Below are positions 54,618 to 62,821 of a stretch of 64,000 nucleotides of DNA, piece by piece. Position 1 is the first letter of the stretch. Each line of letters starts with the position of its first letter. The notes under the pieces are model-generated. The model did no database searches. It was not told the DNA's origin and saw nothing but the letters and a program-made list of their open reading frames with translations. Position numbers and translations under genes: made by a program. Location: NCBI GenBank assembly GCA_009692265.1, contig SHZM01000005.1:1-64000 (forward strand), given 5' to 3'. This DNA comes from Gammaproteobacteria bacterium. GTDB taxonomy: Bacteria; Pseudomonadota; Gammaproteobacteria; Ga0077536.

Positions 54618-55349
54618 TTAGTCACCGAACTCCAACAGTTGCTGGCGATAGAGCCCGTCGCGTAAAAACCGACTCGTGCTACGTTCAGTCCGCACGAGCT
54701 TGACTAACCCGACCGCGGGCGCATACCACTCCTTTTGGGTCACGACGACTTCAGCATAGGCGTTGCCACGATCGATCCGTACAGTGCGCTGGCCAGTCAA
54801 TGTCAGCCGAAGGCAGCCAGCAAAGCTGCCCGCCGGGATAGAGATCGTTTCGTTGAAGCCATCGACCCGTGCCGTCAATGGCAACCAGAGGTGCCGCCCC
54901 CGAAGCCTATCCTGTGCTGCGAACGTGCGACTTTCGACAAGCGCGAGTTCGCTATTCACCTCCCAGCGCTGCCCAATAAATGGAGCATTGGGCACGATCA
55001 AGCTCGGCGGCGATCCCTCGGTATCGGCATGGACTACCCCCTTGGAAGTTAAGCGAAGGTTGTAGCGAAGATCGGCCTGGCGTCGCTGGAGTATTTTTGC
55101 TCCGTCTCGTCGTAGGTTTTCTACCACGATGCGATGATTTGCCACTTCACCCAGAATCCTGGATTCACTCTCGTAAAACCACCAACTTCCTGCTGCGAGC
55201 GGGTAATAAAGTGAATCAGAGGGCCCGCATGAGGTGATTACCGCAAGAAGGAAAATCGCGAGGAACGCAGCGAAGGGTACCCGCGTTGCATGGTGCGACA
55301 CGGCACGCGGCGAATTAGTAAAAAAAGTTGTTGGTTGGTAACACCGCAA
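54618..55349 (-). CDS. Hypothetical lipoprotein
   Basis: A protein of up to 243 residues. A signal peptide ends in LLAVITSCGPSD, a lipobox, preceded by RVPFAAFLAIF. The mature part is beta-rich with LAAGSWWFYESES, PNAPFIGQRWEVNSELALVE, PLTARVDGFNETISIPAGSF and TQKEWYAPAVGLVKLVRTER, resembling exported proteins of unknown function that carry an AGxF...CLRL pattern. The true start is probably the GTG before SHHATRVPF. Upstream of and co-oriented with trpE by 100 bp. Confidence 0.75.
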   Translation of the reverse strand: MRCYQPTTFFTNSPRAVSHHATRVPFAAFLAIFLLAVITSCGPSDSLYYPLAAGSWWFYESESRILGEVANHRIVVENLRRDGAKILQRRQADLRYNLRLTSKGVVHADTEGSPPSLIVPNAPFIGQRWEVNSELALVESRTFAAQDRLRGRHLWLPLTARVDGFNETISIPAGSFAGCLRLTLTGQRTVRIDRGNAYAEVVVTQKEWYAPAVGLVKLVRTERSTSRFLRDGLYRQQLLEFGD

Positions 55350-55401
55350 GTCGCCATCCCCCTGAGCCGGCAGGATAGCGGATTAAACCGGCATAAGGCG
55401 A

Positions 55402-55611
55402 TTAACGCGAAAGGCTGCGATCGTTGGTATAGAAGAGCCCCTGCAGCTCTTGGTTGTCGCCAAGTTCAAGCCGCAGCAACACCCTCGCGCCAAGCTTGCG
55501 TGCCCGCCGAAAGACTTCGTCCGACATCGCGAAAGGAACAAAATCGCCATTCATGTCGTGGTAGCCGTTGTACCGAGCAACTTGGCGGTCTATAGAGTGC
55601 AGCGCGTTCAT
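55402..55611 (-). CDS. Small hypothetical protein
   Basis: A 69-residue protein from an ATG at 55611 behind GGAG. It reads ARYNGYHDMNGDFVPFAMSD, then FRRARKLGARVLLRLELGDN and QELQGLFYTNDRS. No domain recognised. Stand-alone, 53 bp before the lipoprotein gene. Confidence 0.55.
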   Translation of the reverse strand: MNALHSIDRQVARYNGYHDMNGDFVPFAMSDEVFRRARKLGARVLLRLELGDNQELQGLFYTNDRSLSR

Positions 55612-55980
55612 GATGTTCTCCGTGAGTGAAGCTTGCTTCGTCAACTTATTCCGAATTGAACAGGAGCAAATCGTATTCCAAACTCTCCCGCCGGCTTCGT
55701 TATGATTGCCGAGTTGCGACCTGTATCTACTTTTCGAGGGTATTGCGTGACTCAGCTCACGCTTGGATAGCGGCAAACGGGTTCGAAGCTGAACGCGTTA
55801 GTGCGCCTAAAGTGTTTAAACCTGAGAAACTGACGCCCAGCGGCGACAAAATGAGACATAGAGCGCGATGCACGGCGGTGGATCGCCGCAACATTTGGAC
55901 AGGTCGGAACCGCTGATATTCGTTCACACTGGGTTTGCTCGCCCCGAATAGGGCGAAGCGCGCGCCCCCGGCAATTATCT
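55612..55980. other. Intergenic region, no gene seen
   Basis: About 370 bp upstream of the small gene at 55402. Short open frames lack coding character. The promoter for the 55611 gene should lie here; nothing else recognised. Confidence 0.5.
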
Positions 55981-56211
55981 TAGAAACGGCAGTTCAACGG
56001 CGCGTGCAGTGTGTTCCGTTGGGTGCAGGGCAAGGTGCGAGGAGGAGGAATAGCCAGCACATCCTCCGAGTTGCAACGCCGCCATGCGCGCAAGGGGACG
56101 CGCTGCGCGAGTCGTAGCGAACCCACCCAAAAGGTGACGCCCATTTGAACGGCAAAATCACTCTTTTTCACGGACTTATGCATGCTCGACAGCGGTCAAC
56201 TGCCGTTTCTA
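55981..56211. repeat. 231-bp segment bounded by 14-bp inverted repeats
   Basis: TAGAAACGGCAGTT at 55981-55994 and its perfect inverse at 56198-56211 bound the segment; the similarity continues weakly outside. The short frame inside (minus strand, ends CTQRNTLHAPLNCRF) is not convincing as a gene. It is probably a small mobile or repeat element, different from the TTAA-ended family next to it. Confidence 0.5.
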
Positions 56212-56295
56212 GGAATATAGCTTTCTCAGGAAATTGCCGGGCCCGGACTCTGCGGTCGCCTCGCGCTGGCTTCTAACCCACGTGTTACCGCAACG

Positions 56296-56441
56296 TTAAG
56301 GGCACCTCTAAAAATTGTCTTTTTGCTCGACTGCGGTGTTGCGACACTTCGTGCGATGCTTATTAACTTACGGTGTTAACTGCGCTTCTCGAAAGTACCG
56401 CGCCTAGCAAAAAAAATCCCAATTTTCAGAGGCACCCTTAA
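56296..56441. repeat. MITE-like TTAA-ended repeat, copy 1
   Basis: A 146-bp element starting TTAAGGGCACCTCTAAAAAT and ending with the near-perfect inverse (CAATTTTCAGAGGCACCCTTAA pattern), about 20-bp terminal inverted repeats with TTAA ends. It is about 80% identical to copy 2 at 59401-59550. Its right end supplies the TAA stop of the VWA gene (56438-56440). No coding capacity. Confidence 0.85.
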
Positions 56442-57622
56442 TGGGATTTTTTTAGCGCCTTCATCGCTCGGTCGAGGCCATCAATGGTTAGCGGGAACAT
56501 GCGATCGGACACCAGCTGCTTAACCATGCCAATCGAGGGTATGTAACTCCAATAATCTTCCGGCTGCGGATTGAGCCATACAGCGTAGGGATACAGCGCA
56601 AGCATTCGCGCCATCCACGTCGCTCCGGATTCCTCGTTCCAATGCTCTATGCTGCCGCCAACGGCCATAATTTCATACGGGCTCATCGTCGCGTCACCGA
56701 CGAACACGACTTTATGGTCCTTGCTGTATGTATTCATTAAACGCTGCGTCGGAAACCTCACGTTGTTGCGCATCTGGTTGTCGCGCCAGACCGTTTCATA
56801 GACAAAATTATGGAAATAGAAATGTTCCAGATGTTTGAATTCAGTCCGTGTCGCGGAGAACAGTTCTTCACACACCTTGACGTGGGGATCCATCGACCCG
56901 CCGACATCGAGGAACAGCAACACCTTGGTGGTATTTCGTCGCTCGGGAACGAGTTTGATATCGAGTAGCCCGGCGCGGCGTGCGGTTGAACGAATCGTAT
57001 CGTCGAGATCTAGTTCCTCTTCTGCGCCTTCGCGCGCGAACCGGCGCAACTTGCGCAGTGCTATTTTGATGTTACGAGTACCAAGCTCGACTTGATCGTC
57101 GAGATTTTGATATTCGCGTCGATCCCAAACCTTGACCGCGCGGCCTTGACGTCCGCCAGCTTGCCCGATTCTGACTCCTTCCGGGTTATAGCCGTTGGCA
57201 CCGAAGGGCGAGGTGCCGCCAGTGCCTATCCACTTATTGCCACCGTGGTGTTCGCGCTTCTGTTCTTCCAGGCGCTGCTTCAAGGTCTCCATCAACTTGT
57301 CCCAGCCACCGAGGCTTTCGATCAGCTTCTTCTCTTCCTCGCTCAGATTAAGTTCTTGTTGCTTGCGTAACCAATCAAGCGGGATCTCGCCCAAAATCTC
57401 TTCAAAGATCGTTTGCTGACCACGGATGTAATCGCCGAAGACTTTATCGAAACGATCAAAGAAGCGCTCGTCCTTGACCAATGTGGCGCGCGCAAGAAAG
57501 TAAAAATCGTCAATGCTAAAGCCCGCGATGCCGGCTTCCAGCGCGCTCATCAACGTCAGATACTCGGTAATGGAGACCGGGACCTGTACCTTGCGCAGGC
57601 GATAGAAAAACTCAGTTAGCAC
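56438..57622 (-). CDS. VWA domain protein (CoxE-like), partner of MoxR
   Basis: A 394-residue protein from a GTG at 57622 (VLTEFFYRLRKVQVPVSITE). An N-terminal helical region is followed by a Gly-rich linker, RKLRRFAREGAEEELDLDDT, then the von Willebrand A domain. The metal site reads VLLFLDVGGSMDPHVKVCEE (DxGxS, as usual in this subfamily), with VVFVGDATMSPYEI later. MoxR/VWA pairs act as chaperone-like activators that load or mature enzymes. It overlaps moxR by 11 bp. Its stop codon is formed by the TTAA repeat end. Confidence 0.9.
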   Translation of the reverse strand: MLTEFFYRLRKVQVPVSITEYLTLMSALEAGIAGFSIDDFYFLARATLVKDERFFDRFDKVFGDYIRGQQTIFEEILGEIPLDWLRKQQELNLSEEEKKLIESLGGWDKLMETLKQRLEEQKREHHGGNKWIGTGGTSPFGANGYNPEGVRIGQAGGRQGRAVKVWDRREYQNLDDQVELGTRNIKIALRKLRRFAREGAEEELDLDDTIRSTARRAGLLDIKLVPERRNTTKVLLFLDVGGSMDPHVKVCEELFSATRTEFKHLEHFYFHNFVYETVWRDNQMRNNVRFPTQRLMNTYSKDHKVVFVGDATMSPYEIMAVGGSIEHWNEESGATWMARMLALYPYAVWLNPQPEDYWSYIPSIGMVKQLVSDRMFPLTIDGLDRAMKALKKSH

Positions 57623-58469
57623 CGCGTCCTCGCGACATGAACACCAGGCGCTCGAACAAGTGCATGTCCTGTTCGTTCTTGAGCAGCGCACCGTATAGTT
57701 TTGGGATTGCCTTGCGTGAATCTTTTTCGCGCAAAGCTTCAGGCGGAATATCTTCCGCGACCAAGAGCTTGATCCAGTCGAGTAGTTCCGAAGTCGACGG
57801 CTTTTTTTTGAGACCCGGTAATTCACGTAACTCGAAAAAGCACTGCATCGCTTCGGTTAATAACCGCTTTTTTATGTCGGGGTAGTGGACATGCACGATT
57901 TGGTTCATCGTTTCTTGATCCGGGAATCTGATGTAGTGGAAGAAGCAGCGTCTCAGAAATGCGTCGGGCAACTCTTTCTCATTGTTGCTGGTAATAATGA
58001 TGATCGGCCGGTGTACCGCTTTAATGGTTTCCTTGGTCTCGTAAACGTAGAACTCCATGCGATCGAGTTCTTGTAATAAATCATTTGGGAACTCTATGTC
58101 GGCTTTGTCTATCTCATCGATCAAGAGTACTGGCTGTACCGGCGCTTCAAACGCCTCCCACAGCTTGCCTTTGAGGATGTAGTTACGGATATCGTGGACC
58201 CGGTTGTCGGCTAGCTGCGAATCACGCAGGCGCGCGACGGCGTCGTATTCGTAAAGCCCGCGCGCGGCCTTAGTAGTCGATTTGATATGCCATTGGATCA
58301 GTTCGCGATCAAGTGCACGGGCGATTTCCTCGGCGAGCATAGTTTTGCCGGTCCCGGGCTCGCCCTTGACCAGCAACGGGCGGGCGAGCGTAATCGCAGC
58401 ATTCACGGCCATCATGAGATCGTCCGTGGCGACGTAAGTTTCGGTACCAGAGAAGCGAGCTATCGACAT
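57612..58469 (-). CDS. MoxR-family AAA+ ATPase
   Basis: A 285-residue AAA+ ATPase. Walker A GEPGTGKT (36-43), Walker B VLLIDEIDKAD, sensor IITSNNEKELPDAFLRRCFF with the arginine finger. An ATG at 58469 (MSIARFSGTETYVATDDLMM) is preferred over an in-frame one at 58505. MoxR ATPases work with VWA proteins, here encoded next to it by overlap, to remodel substrate proteins. The client is not indicated by neighbours. Confidence 0.93.
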   Translation of the reverse strand: MSIARFSGTETYVATDDLMMAVNAAITLARPLLVKGEPGTGKTMLAEEIARALDRELIQWHIKSTTKAARGLYEYDAVARLRDSQLADNRVHDIRNYILKGKLWEAFEAPVQPVLLIDEIDKADIEFPNDLLQELDRMEFYVYETKETIKAVHRPIIIITSNNEKELPDAFLRRCFFHYIRFPDQETMNQIVHVHYPDIKKRLLTEAMQCFFELRELPGLKKKPSTSELLDWIKLLVAEDIPPEALREKDSRKAIPKLYGALLKNEQDMHLFERLVFMSRGRGAN

Positions 58470-58603
58470 GAATAAGTTCCGATTAAGTTGAGTTACGGGC
58501 CGCATTGTAATGCAAGCTCGCGCCGATCAAAGCGCCGGCTGACAGCTTTGGCACGGTTACCGAAATTTTTACCGGAACGAGGTCTACACGAGGAAATCTG
58601 GCT

Positions 58604-59404
58604 ATGACCACCAATTCGCAGCTAGTGATCGCAGTACTCGCGTCGGCGCTTAGCCAGTTGGCACAAGCCGATCGCGCCGTCGGGATCAAGGCATTCGAAA
58701 GCGCTGATTACGGCCAAGCCCTAACCGAATTGCGCCCCGTCGCGATCGCGGGTAATGCGGAAGCCCAATACACCCTGGGGGTCATGTACGCCCAAGGTTG
58801 GGGAGTACTGGCCGATCCTGAACAGGCCTTTGCCTGGTATCAGCGCGCCGCTGTTCAGGACTACGCCAAGGCAGAACATAATCTCGCAGTCATGATCGAA
58901 GGCGGTGAAGTCGCGACCCCCGATCCTGCCGCCGCCCGCCGCTGGTTCGAACGTGCGGCTAACCATGGCAGTGCCAAGGCCGCGCTTGAACTAGGGTTGC
59001 GTTGTTATCGTGGATTTGATGACAGCGGGCCGGACTACGCTCGCGCGCTGGGGTGGTGGGAGCGCGCATTCTCGGCCGGTGAACCCGATGCTGGGTATAA
59101 CCTCGGAATTCTTCATCGCCGCGGCCTAGGGGTCGACAAGGACATCAATTCGGCCACGAGGTGGTGGGAGCGCGCGGCGCGAGCTGGATCTTTAGTGGCC
59201 CAAAACGCCTTGGGAGCAGCGTACCAATCCGCGGCAGGTGTGCCGCTCGAGCCGGTCAAAGCCTACGCGTGGTACCAAGTAGCTGCGCGTGGAGGCCTGC
59301 GGGTAGCGGCGCAAAATGCGACGCTTTTGGAAGCTCAACTAAGTCCCGAACAGCTCGCGCACGCGCGTGACCTTTCCACCGAATTGATGACTCAATCGCC
59401 TTAA
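58604..59404 (+). CDS. Exported Sel1-repeat protein
   Basis: A 266-residue periplasmic protein with a signal peptide (LVIAVLASALSQLAQA) and about five Sel1 repeats: GNAEAQYTLGVMYAQGWGV, AKAEHNLAVMIEGGEV, AALELGLRCYRGFDD, AGYNLGILHRRGLGVDKD and AQNALGAAYQSAAGVPLEPV, then a Gly-Leu capping segment. It is divergent from moxR and resembles the protein at 42943-44019. Its stop TAA is made by the end of repeat copy 2. Confidence 0.88.
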   Translation: MTTNSQLVIAVLASALSQLAQADRAVGIKAFESADYGQALTELRPVAIAGNAEAQYTLGVMYAQGWGVLADPEQAFAWYQRAAVQDYAKAEHNLAVMIEGGEVATPDPAAARRWFERAANHGSAKAALELGLRCYRGFDDSGPDYARALGWWERAFSAGEPDAGYNLGILHRRGLGVDKDINSATRWWERAARAGSLVAQNALGAAYQSAAGVPLEPVKAYAWYQVAARGGLRVAAQNATLLEAQLSPEQLAHARDLSTELMTQSP

Positions 59405-59550
59405 GGGCAACTCAAAAATTGTCTTTTTGCCCGATTGCGGCGCTGCGGCACTTCCTTCGATGCTCATTAACTTGCCGTGTTAACTGTGCTTTTCGGAAGT
59501 ACCGCGCCTTGCACTCAAAAAAAAACCTAATTTTTTAGGGGTGCCCTTAA
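59401..59550. repeat. MITE-like TTAA-ended repeat, copy 2
   Basis: A 150-bp element starting TTAAGGGCAACTCAAAAATT and ending TTTAGGGGTGCCCTTAA, with inverted ends like copy 1 and about 80% overall identity to it (shared core around CATTAACTT and GTGTTAACT). Same orientation as copy 1. The first four bases overlap the TAA stop of the Sel1 gene. Confidence 0.85.
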
Positions 59551-59572
59551 CCGGAAACGGCCGTTTCTCGGT

Positions 59573-59698
59573 TTAAAACTCGTCAGCGAGTTTGTCGGCG
59601 ATTTCGTCGAGAAGCGTCAAGGTAGTATTGTCCGCGGCCTGTCGGGCCGCCGTGGCGCGCTGTCGAATGCGTGCCGTGTGTTCGAGCATGCGACTCAT
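59573..59698 (-). CDS. 41-residue protein coupled to the coiled-coil gene
   Basis: An ATG at 59696-59698 overlaps the TAA of the upstream gene (TAATG). It reads MSRMLEHTARIRQRATAARQ, then ADNTTLTLLDEIADKLADEF, an alpha-helical amphipathic peptide. The overlap implies translation by reinitiation. Small but convincing because of coupling and composition; function unknown. Confidence 0.55.
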   Translation of the reverse strand: MSRMLEHTARIRQRATAARQAADNTTLTLLDEIADKLADEF

Positions 59699-60405
59699 TA
59701 ATCTTTGCGTTGCGCCGTTGAATTCTGCATTCGATCTTGTTCTTCAACCCATTCTTCAAGCTCTTTCTTAAGCAGCGAACTCAGTCCGCTTCCGGGCTGC
59801 TGCGCGCGTTGCAGCTGCTCCGCGTTTTCGCGCTGTCGCGATTCGGCGACTGAGGTCGCGGCTACCGCATCGACAAGTTTAGACGCGGCCGCCGAAGCGT
59901 GGGCCTCTAGCAGTTCAATCTCCGCGCGTAAGTTTTGTTCCGTCTGTTGGCTGGAAGATTGACGCAAACGTGCGGCCGAAAGTTCTTGCTCTGCGACTAC
60001 GCGGGCGGCTTCGGCGGCTTCCTTATCGCGCACCGCGTTAAGCATTTCGAGCCTGAGTCGCTCGGCATCCGCCGCAATGCGAGTTCGCTCCGCCGTCAGC
60101 TTCTGGGCCATTTCAAACGCTTGACGCGCTTGCGTGGCGCGATACTCCGCAATGATTGTCTGCGCTTCTTCAGCCGCCGCCGCCTTGGCTGCCTCGGCCG
60201 CTACTTGATCCTGGCGTGCCTGGGCGATTTCGGCTGCTGATTTGGCGAATTCAGCTTCAAAGCGTTGTCGCTCACGCGCCAATTCGCCCTTCAAAGTTTC
60301 GCGGAGTTGGGCTTCTTGCGCGGCGAGCTTGGTTGCTTGGGCAGCCTCGCGTGCGCGGGCTGTTTGCTCTAAGAGTTCAGCGGCGGCGAGCCGGTTGCGA
60401 CTCAT
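59698..60405 (-). CDS. Alanine/glutamate-rich coiled-coil protein
   Basis: A 235-residue protein almost entirely coiled coil (EAAQATKLAAQEAQLRETLK, ERQRFEAEFAKSAAEIAQAR), ending with LSSLLKKELEEWVEEQDRMQ. It lies 21 bp after the cNMP/rhodanese gene, whose C-terminal part is also a coiled coil of the same flavour. Probably they interact. No named family. Confidence 0.75.
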   Translation of the reverse strand: MSRNRLAAAELLEQTARAREAAQATKLAAQEAQLRETLKGELARERQRFEAEFAKSAAEIAQARQDQVAAEAAKAAAAEEAQTIIAEYRATQARQAFEMAQKLTAERTRIAADAERLRLEMLNAVRDKEAAEAARVVAEQELSAARLRQSSSQQTEQNLRAEIELLEAHASAAASKLVDAVAATSVAESRQRENAEQLQRAQQPGSGLSSLLKKELEEWVEEQDRMQNSTAQRKD

Positions 60406-60426
60406 CGTGGATTCGAGTTCTATTTT

Positions 60427-62014
60427 TTACCAGGTGTCATTCAGAGACCGACGTTCCTGCTGGGTCGCCACTTGGAGCTGTTCGAGCTGTTGTGCCTGTT
60501 GTCGAAAAACCTCTTCAAGCCGAGCTTCTTTTTCCTGTAACGCGCGTTCGATTCGTTCCTGCGCGAGCTGGGCGCGAGCAGCGTGCTCTTTGCGTTGCCG
60601 CGCCGCTTCGGCCGATGCCGCGGCATGCTGCTGTTCGAGTAAGTTTTTTAAACGTCCCGCTTCTTCCAGCTTCGCACGAACCGCAGCCTCTTCTTGCTGG
60701 ATGCGAGCTCGCTCATTTCCAACCTGCTGGGCGACATACTCCGCCGCTTCGCGTTTGGCCGCTTCTGCTTCCGCAACCAATTGCTGTGCATGCGCGATTT
60801 GAATGTGAGCCCGTTCAACTTCTGCGGCCAGCGACTGGGCATGGACTTCGGCATCAACCATCGCTTCCCTACGCTGCGCGCTAGTGGCTTGGGCGGGGAC
60901 TTCGGCCGGGGCAGGTGAAACAGCAGCTGTAGGCGCCGCTATCGGCGGAATTGGATGAGTGAGTAACTCATCGATCGCGCTGGTCGCAACAAAGCAGATG
61001 TCATAGCCTTCCTGGGTAAGGAGGAAGGCGGCTGCCGAGCTGCGCCCACCAGTATCGCAATACGCCACATAACTTATTTCGGGAGCCAGTTCTTTAAAGC
61101 GAGTTCGCAGGAAACTGAGTGGCAAATTAAAGCTTCGCGATAATCCGTTGGCCGCATGCTCTTCCGGGAAACGTACATCCAGCCAGCGCGCGCCGGCGTC
61201 TACCATTTCTCGCGCTTTAGCCAGACTGACGCTCCGTAGCAGTGGCTCCCTGATCAATTCGATGAAATGCTCTTGCGTTAGCCGTCCCAGCACGCCGTCG
61301 GACAACATGCGCACCGTTGCATTTCGTTTTGTATTAGAGACGAGCGCTTCTTCGCCAAAGGTGTCGCCAGGCCCCAGTTCGGCGAGCTTGATTTGCTTGC
61401 CCGCACGCGTTGCGCGGCAAACTTCACACCTGCCGGTTTGCACGATGTAGTAATAATCACCGACGTTGCCTTGTTGGATAACGACTTCGCCAGCGGTGAC
61501 GTTGATAGCTTCCAAGGTATCGATCAACCGTTGGATATTCGCCGGTGGGATGCGCGCAAAGAGTTCGGATTGCAGCATGCTGGTGAGCCAGTCTAGCGCG
61601 CCAGTGGATTCAAACTCTTCGACTTCGATTGAAGACGGCTTTTCTTCTACCTCTTCGTTCGCAAGGCTTAGAAACTTATCGAGTAGGCGGCGATCGATCC
61701 GTAAAACCTGAGCGCTGCCAAGCGCCTTGGCCGACATTTGGCGCGGCTGGAGTTGCGCTAATGGCTGAAACGACGCAGCGTCTCCACCCACCATCCTTTT
61801 TATGAGTTGGTCGCCGGACCACATCTCAAGTTCGCCAGACAGCAGATAATGCGAATAATTATCTCGATCGCCCTGCCGGAAGATGTGGTCCTTCTTTGTT
61901 AAAACTTAGAATTTCGGCCGTCGCCAACAGTTGTTCCTGTTGTTTCGGCTGCAAATTATTGATGGGCACCAACAGGCCCAGACGTTCATGGAAAGTATTT
62001 TGTTCCGAAGGCAT
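60427..62014 (-). pseudogene. Dual cNMP-binding, rhodanese, coiled-coil protein with a one-base frameshift
   Basis: Starts at an ATG at 62014 (MPSEQNTFHERLGLLVPIN) and runs to NKEGP before leaving frame near 61895. An extra G in AACAAAGAAGG breaks it; removing it gives KKDHIFRQGDRDNYSHYLLS, continuing into the 61824-60427 frame. Domains: first degenerate cNMP-binding region (to about 130), second cNMP-binding region (QGNVGDYYYIVQTGRCEV, GPGDTFGEEALVSNTKRNAT), rhodanese-like domain (GARWLDVRFPEEHAANG, YCDTGGRSSAAAFLLTQEGY with the active cysteine), then a proline linker and a long coiled coil. It is a paralogue of the gene at 62818. Whether the lesion is real is open. Confidence 0.8.
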
Positions 62015-62045
62015 AACACGTCCGTGACTTGCTTTATGCGTTGCC

Positions 62046-62285
62046 TCAAGCGTCTAAGTCGGGAATGAGGGCGCTTTTGAGTTTGGCAATTTGATCCTTG
62101 AGCTGCAGCTTGCGCTTTTTTAAACGCTTAATCAGTAATTCATCGACGCGTGGTGATTCGGTTAAACGAGCCACAATTTCGTCCAGGTCGCGATGTTCGA
62201 CTTGGAGTTCGAACAGACGGCGTTCAACTGATTTACGATCTGTGTTCGACAAGCCGAACTCCAAGCTGCAAGCGTACCGTTTCAT
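62046..62285 (-). CDS. YdcH family protein (DUF465)
   Basis: A 79-residue DUF465/YdcH protein: VERRLFELQVEHRDLDEIVA and LLIKRLKKRKLQLKDQIAKL match the family nearly throughout. A small helical hairpin protein of unknown function, widespread in proteobacteria. It precedes the cNMP/rhodanese gene by 31 bp on the same strand. Confidence 0.9.
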   Translation of the reverse strand: MKRYACSLEFGLSNTDRKSVERRLFELQVEHRDLDEIVARLTESPRVDELLIKRLKKRKLQLKDQIAKLKSALIPDLDA

Positions 62286-62689
62286 GCAAAATTCTACAGC
62301 TAATCGAATAAAAAAACGGAACTTTTTGTCGGTCCATCGACGAGGATGCAGGGCCGCCAGCGCTATGGCGTGGCGCCGGTAGGTGTAACCCTATGGTAGG
62401 CCGATGACGAGTCAACGTTCCCTCCGCCCTGCCGATTCCGGGACCGTTCACAATACGGGTTTGCCGGGAGCGGTCGCTACACCCAATAGAGCGCCGCCAG
62501 CGGTGTTACTGGAGCCGGTCGTGAGCGTATACTCGGCACAAATATACGAAGATAAATGCCCACATCACGAGATCTCGACACCGCGGCGGCGGCACTGGTG
62601 AGAGATTTGTCGGGGATGGCCGCGCTCGGGATAATGGCCGAGCGCCCGATTGGTGGATCTCGTGTGGGTCGCTGCGTTGGTGAACCGAA
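62286..62689. other. Intergenic region between divergent genes
   Basis: About 400 bp that should contain promoters for the ydcH/cNMP operon and the rightward paralogue. Short frames are present but none is convincing. No inverted repeat was recognised. Confidence 0.45.
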
Positions 62690-62821
62690 ATGCGTGATCG
62701 CTATCACAAAGGCCTACCTACTCTCCTGCAGCAGCCGCCACGGGTTGCTTTAATTCGAACTGACGACAACCAACTAGCTCATTTGCAACCGAGTCAAAGC
62801 TTGCGTTTTCTCCAATTATGA
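62690..62821 (+). CDS. Possible 43-residue upstream ORF coupled to the cNMP/rhodanese paralogue
   Basis: An ATG at 62690 behind GGTGA opens 43 codons (MRDRYHKGLPTLLQQPPRVA, then LIRTDDNQLAHLQPSQSLRF LQL in reduced form) whose TGA overlaps the next ATG as ATGA at 62818-62821. The overlap suggests translational coupling; the following gene has no good Shine-Dalgarno of its own. Could be a leader ORF or chance. Confidence 0.35.
   Translation: MRDRYHKGLPTLLQQPPRVALIRTDDNQLAHLQPSQSLRFLQL

Noticed and set aside
55980-56183. 67-codon frame within the inverted-repeat segment
   Set aside because: No start signal and its composition resembles repeat sequence; better explained by the repeat itself.
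57623-57826. 68-residue extension of the VWA protein
   Set aside because: Antisense-like low-complexity residues inside moxR; the family start is VLTEFFYRL at 57622.
62404-62753. Two short frames upstream of the rightward cNMP gene
   Set aside because: Weak coding character and no Shine-Dalgarno; only the coupled 43-codon frame is worth recording.
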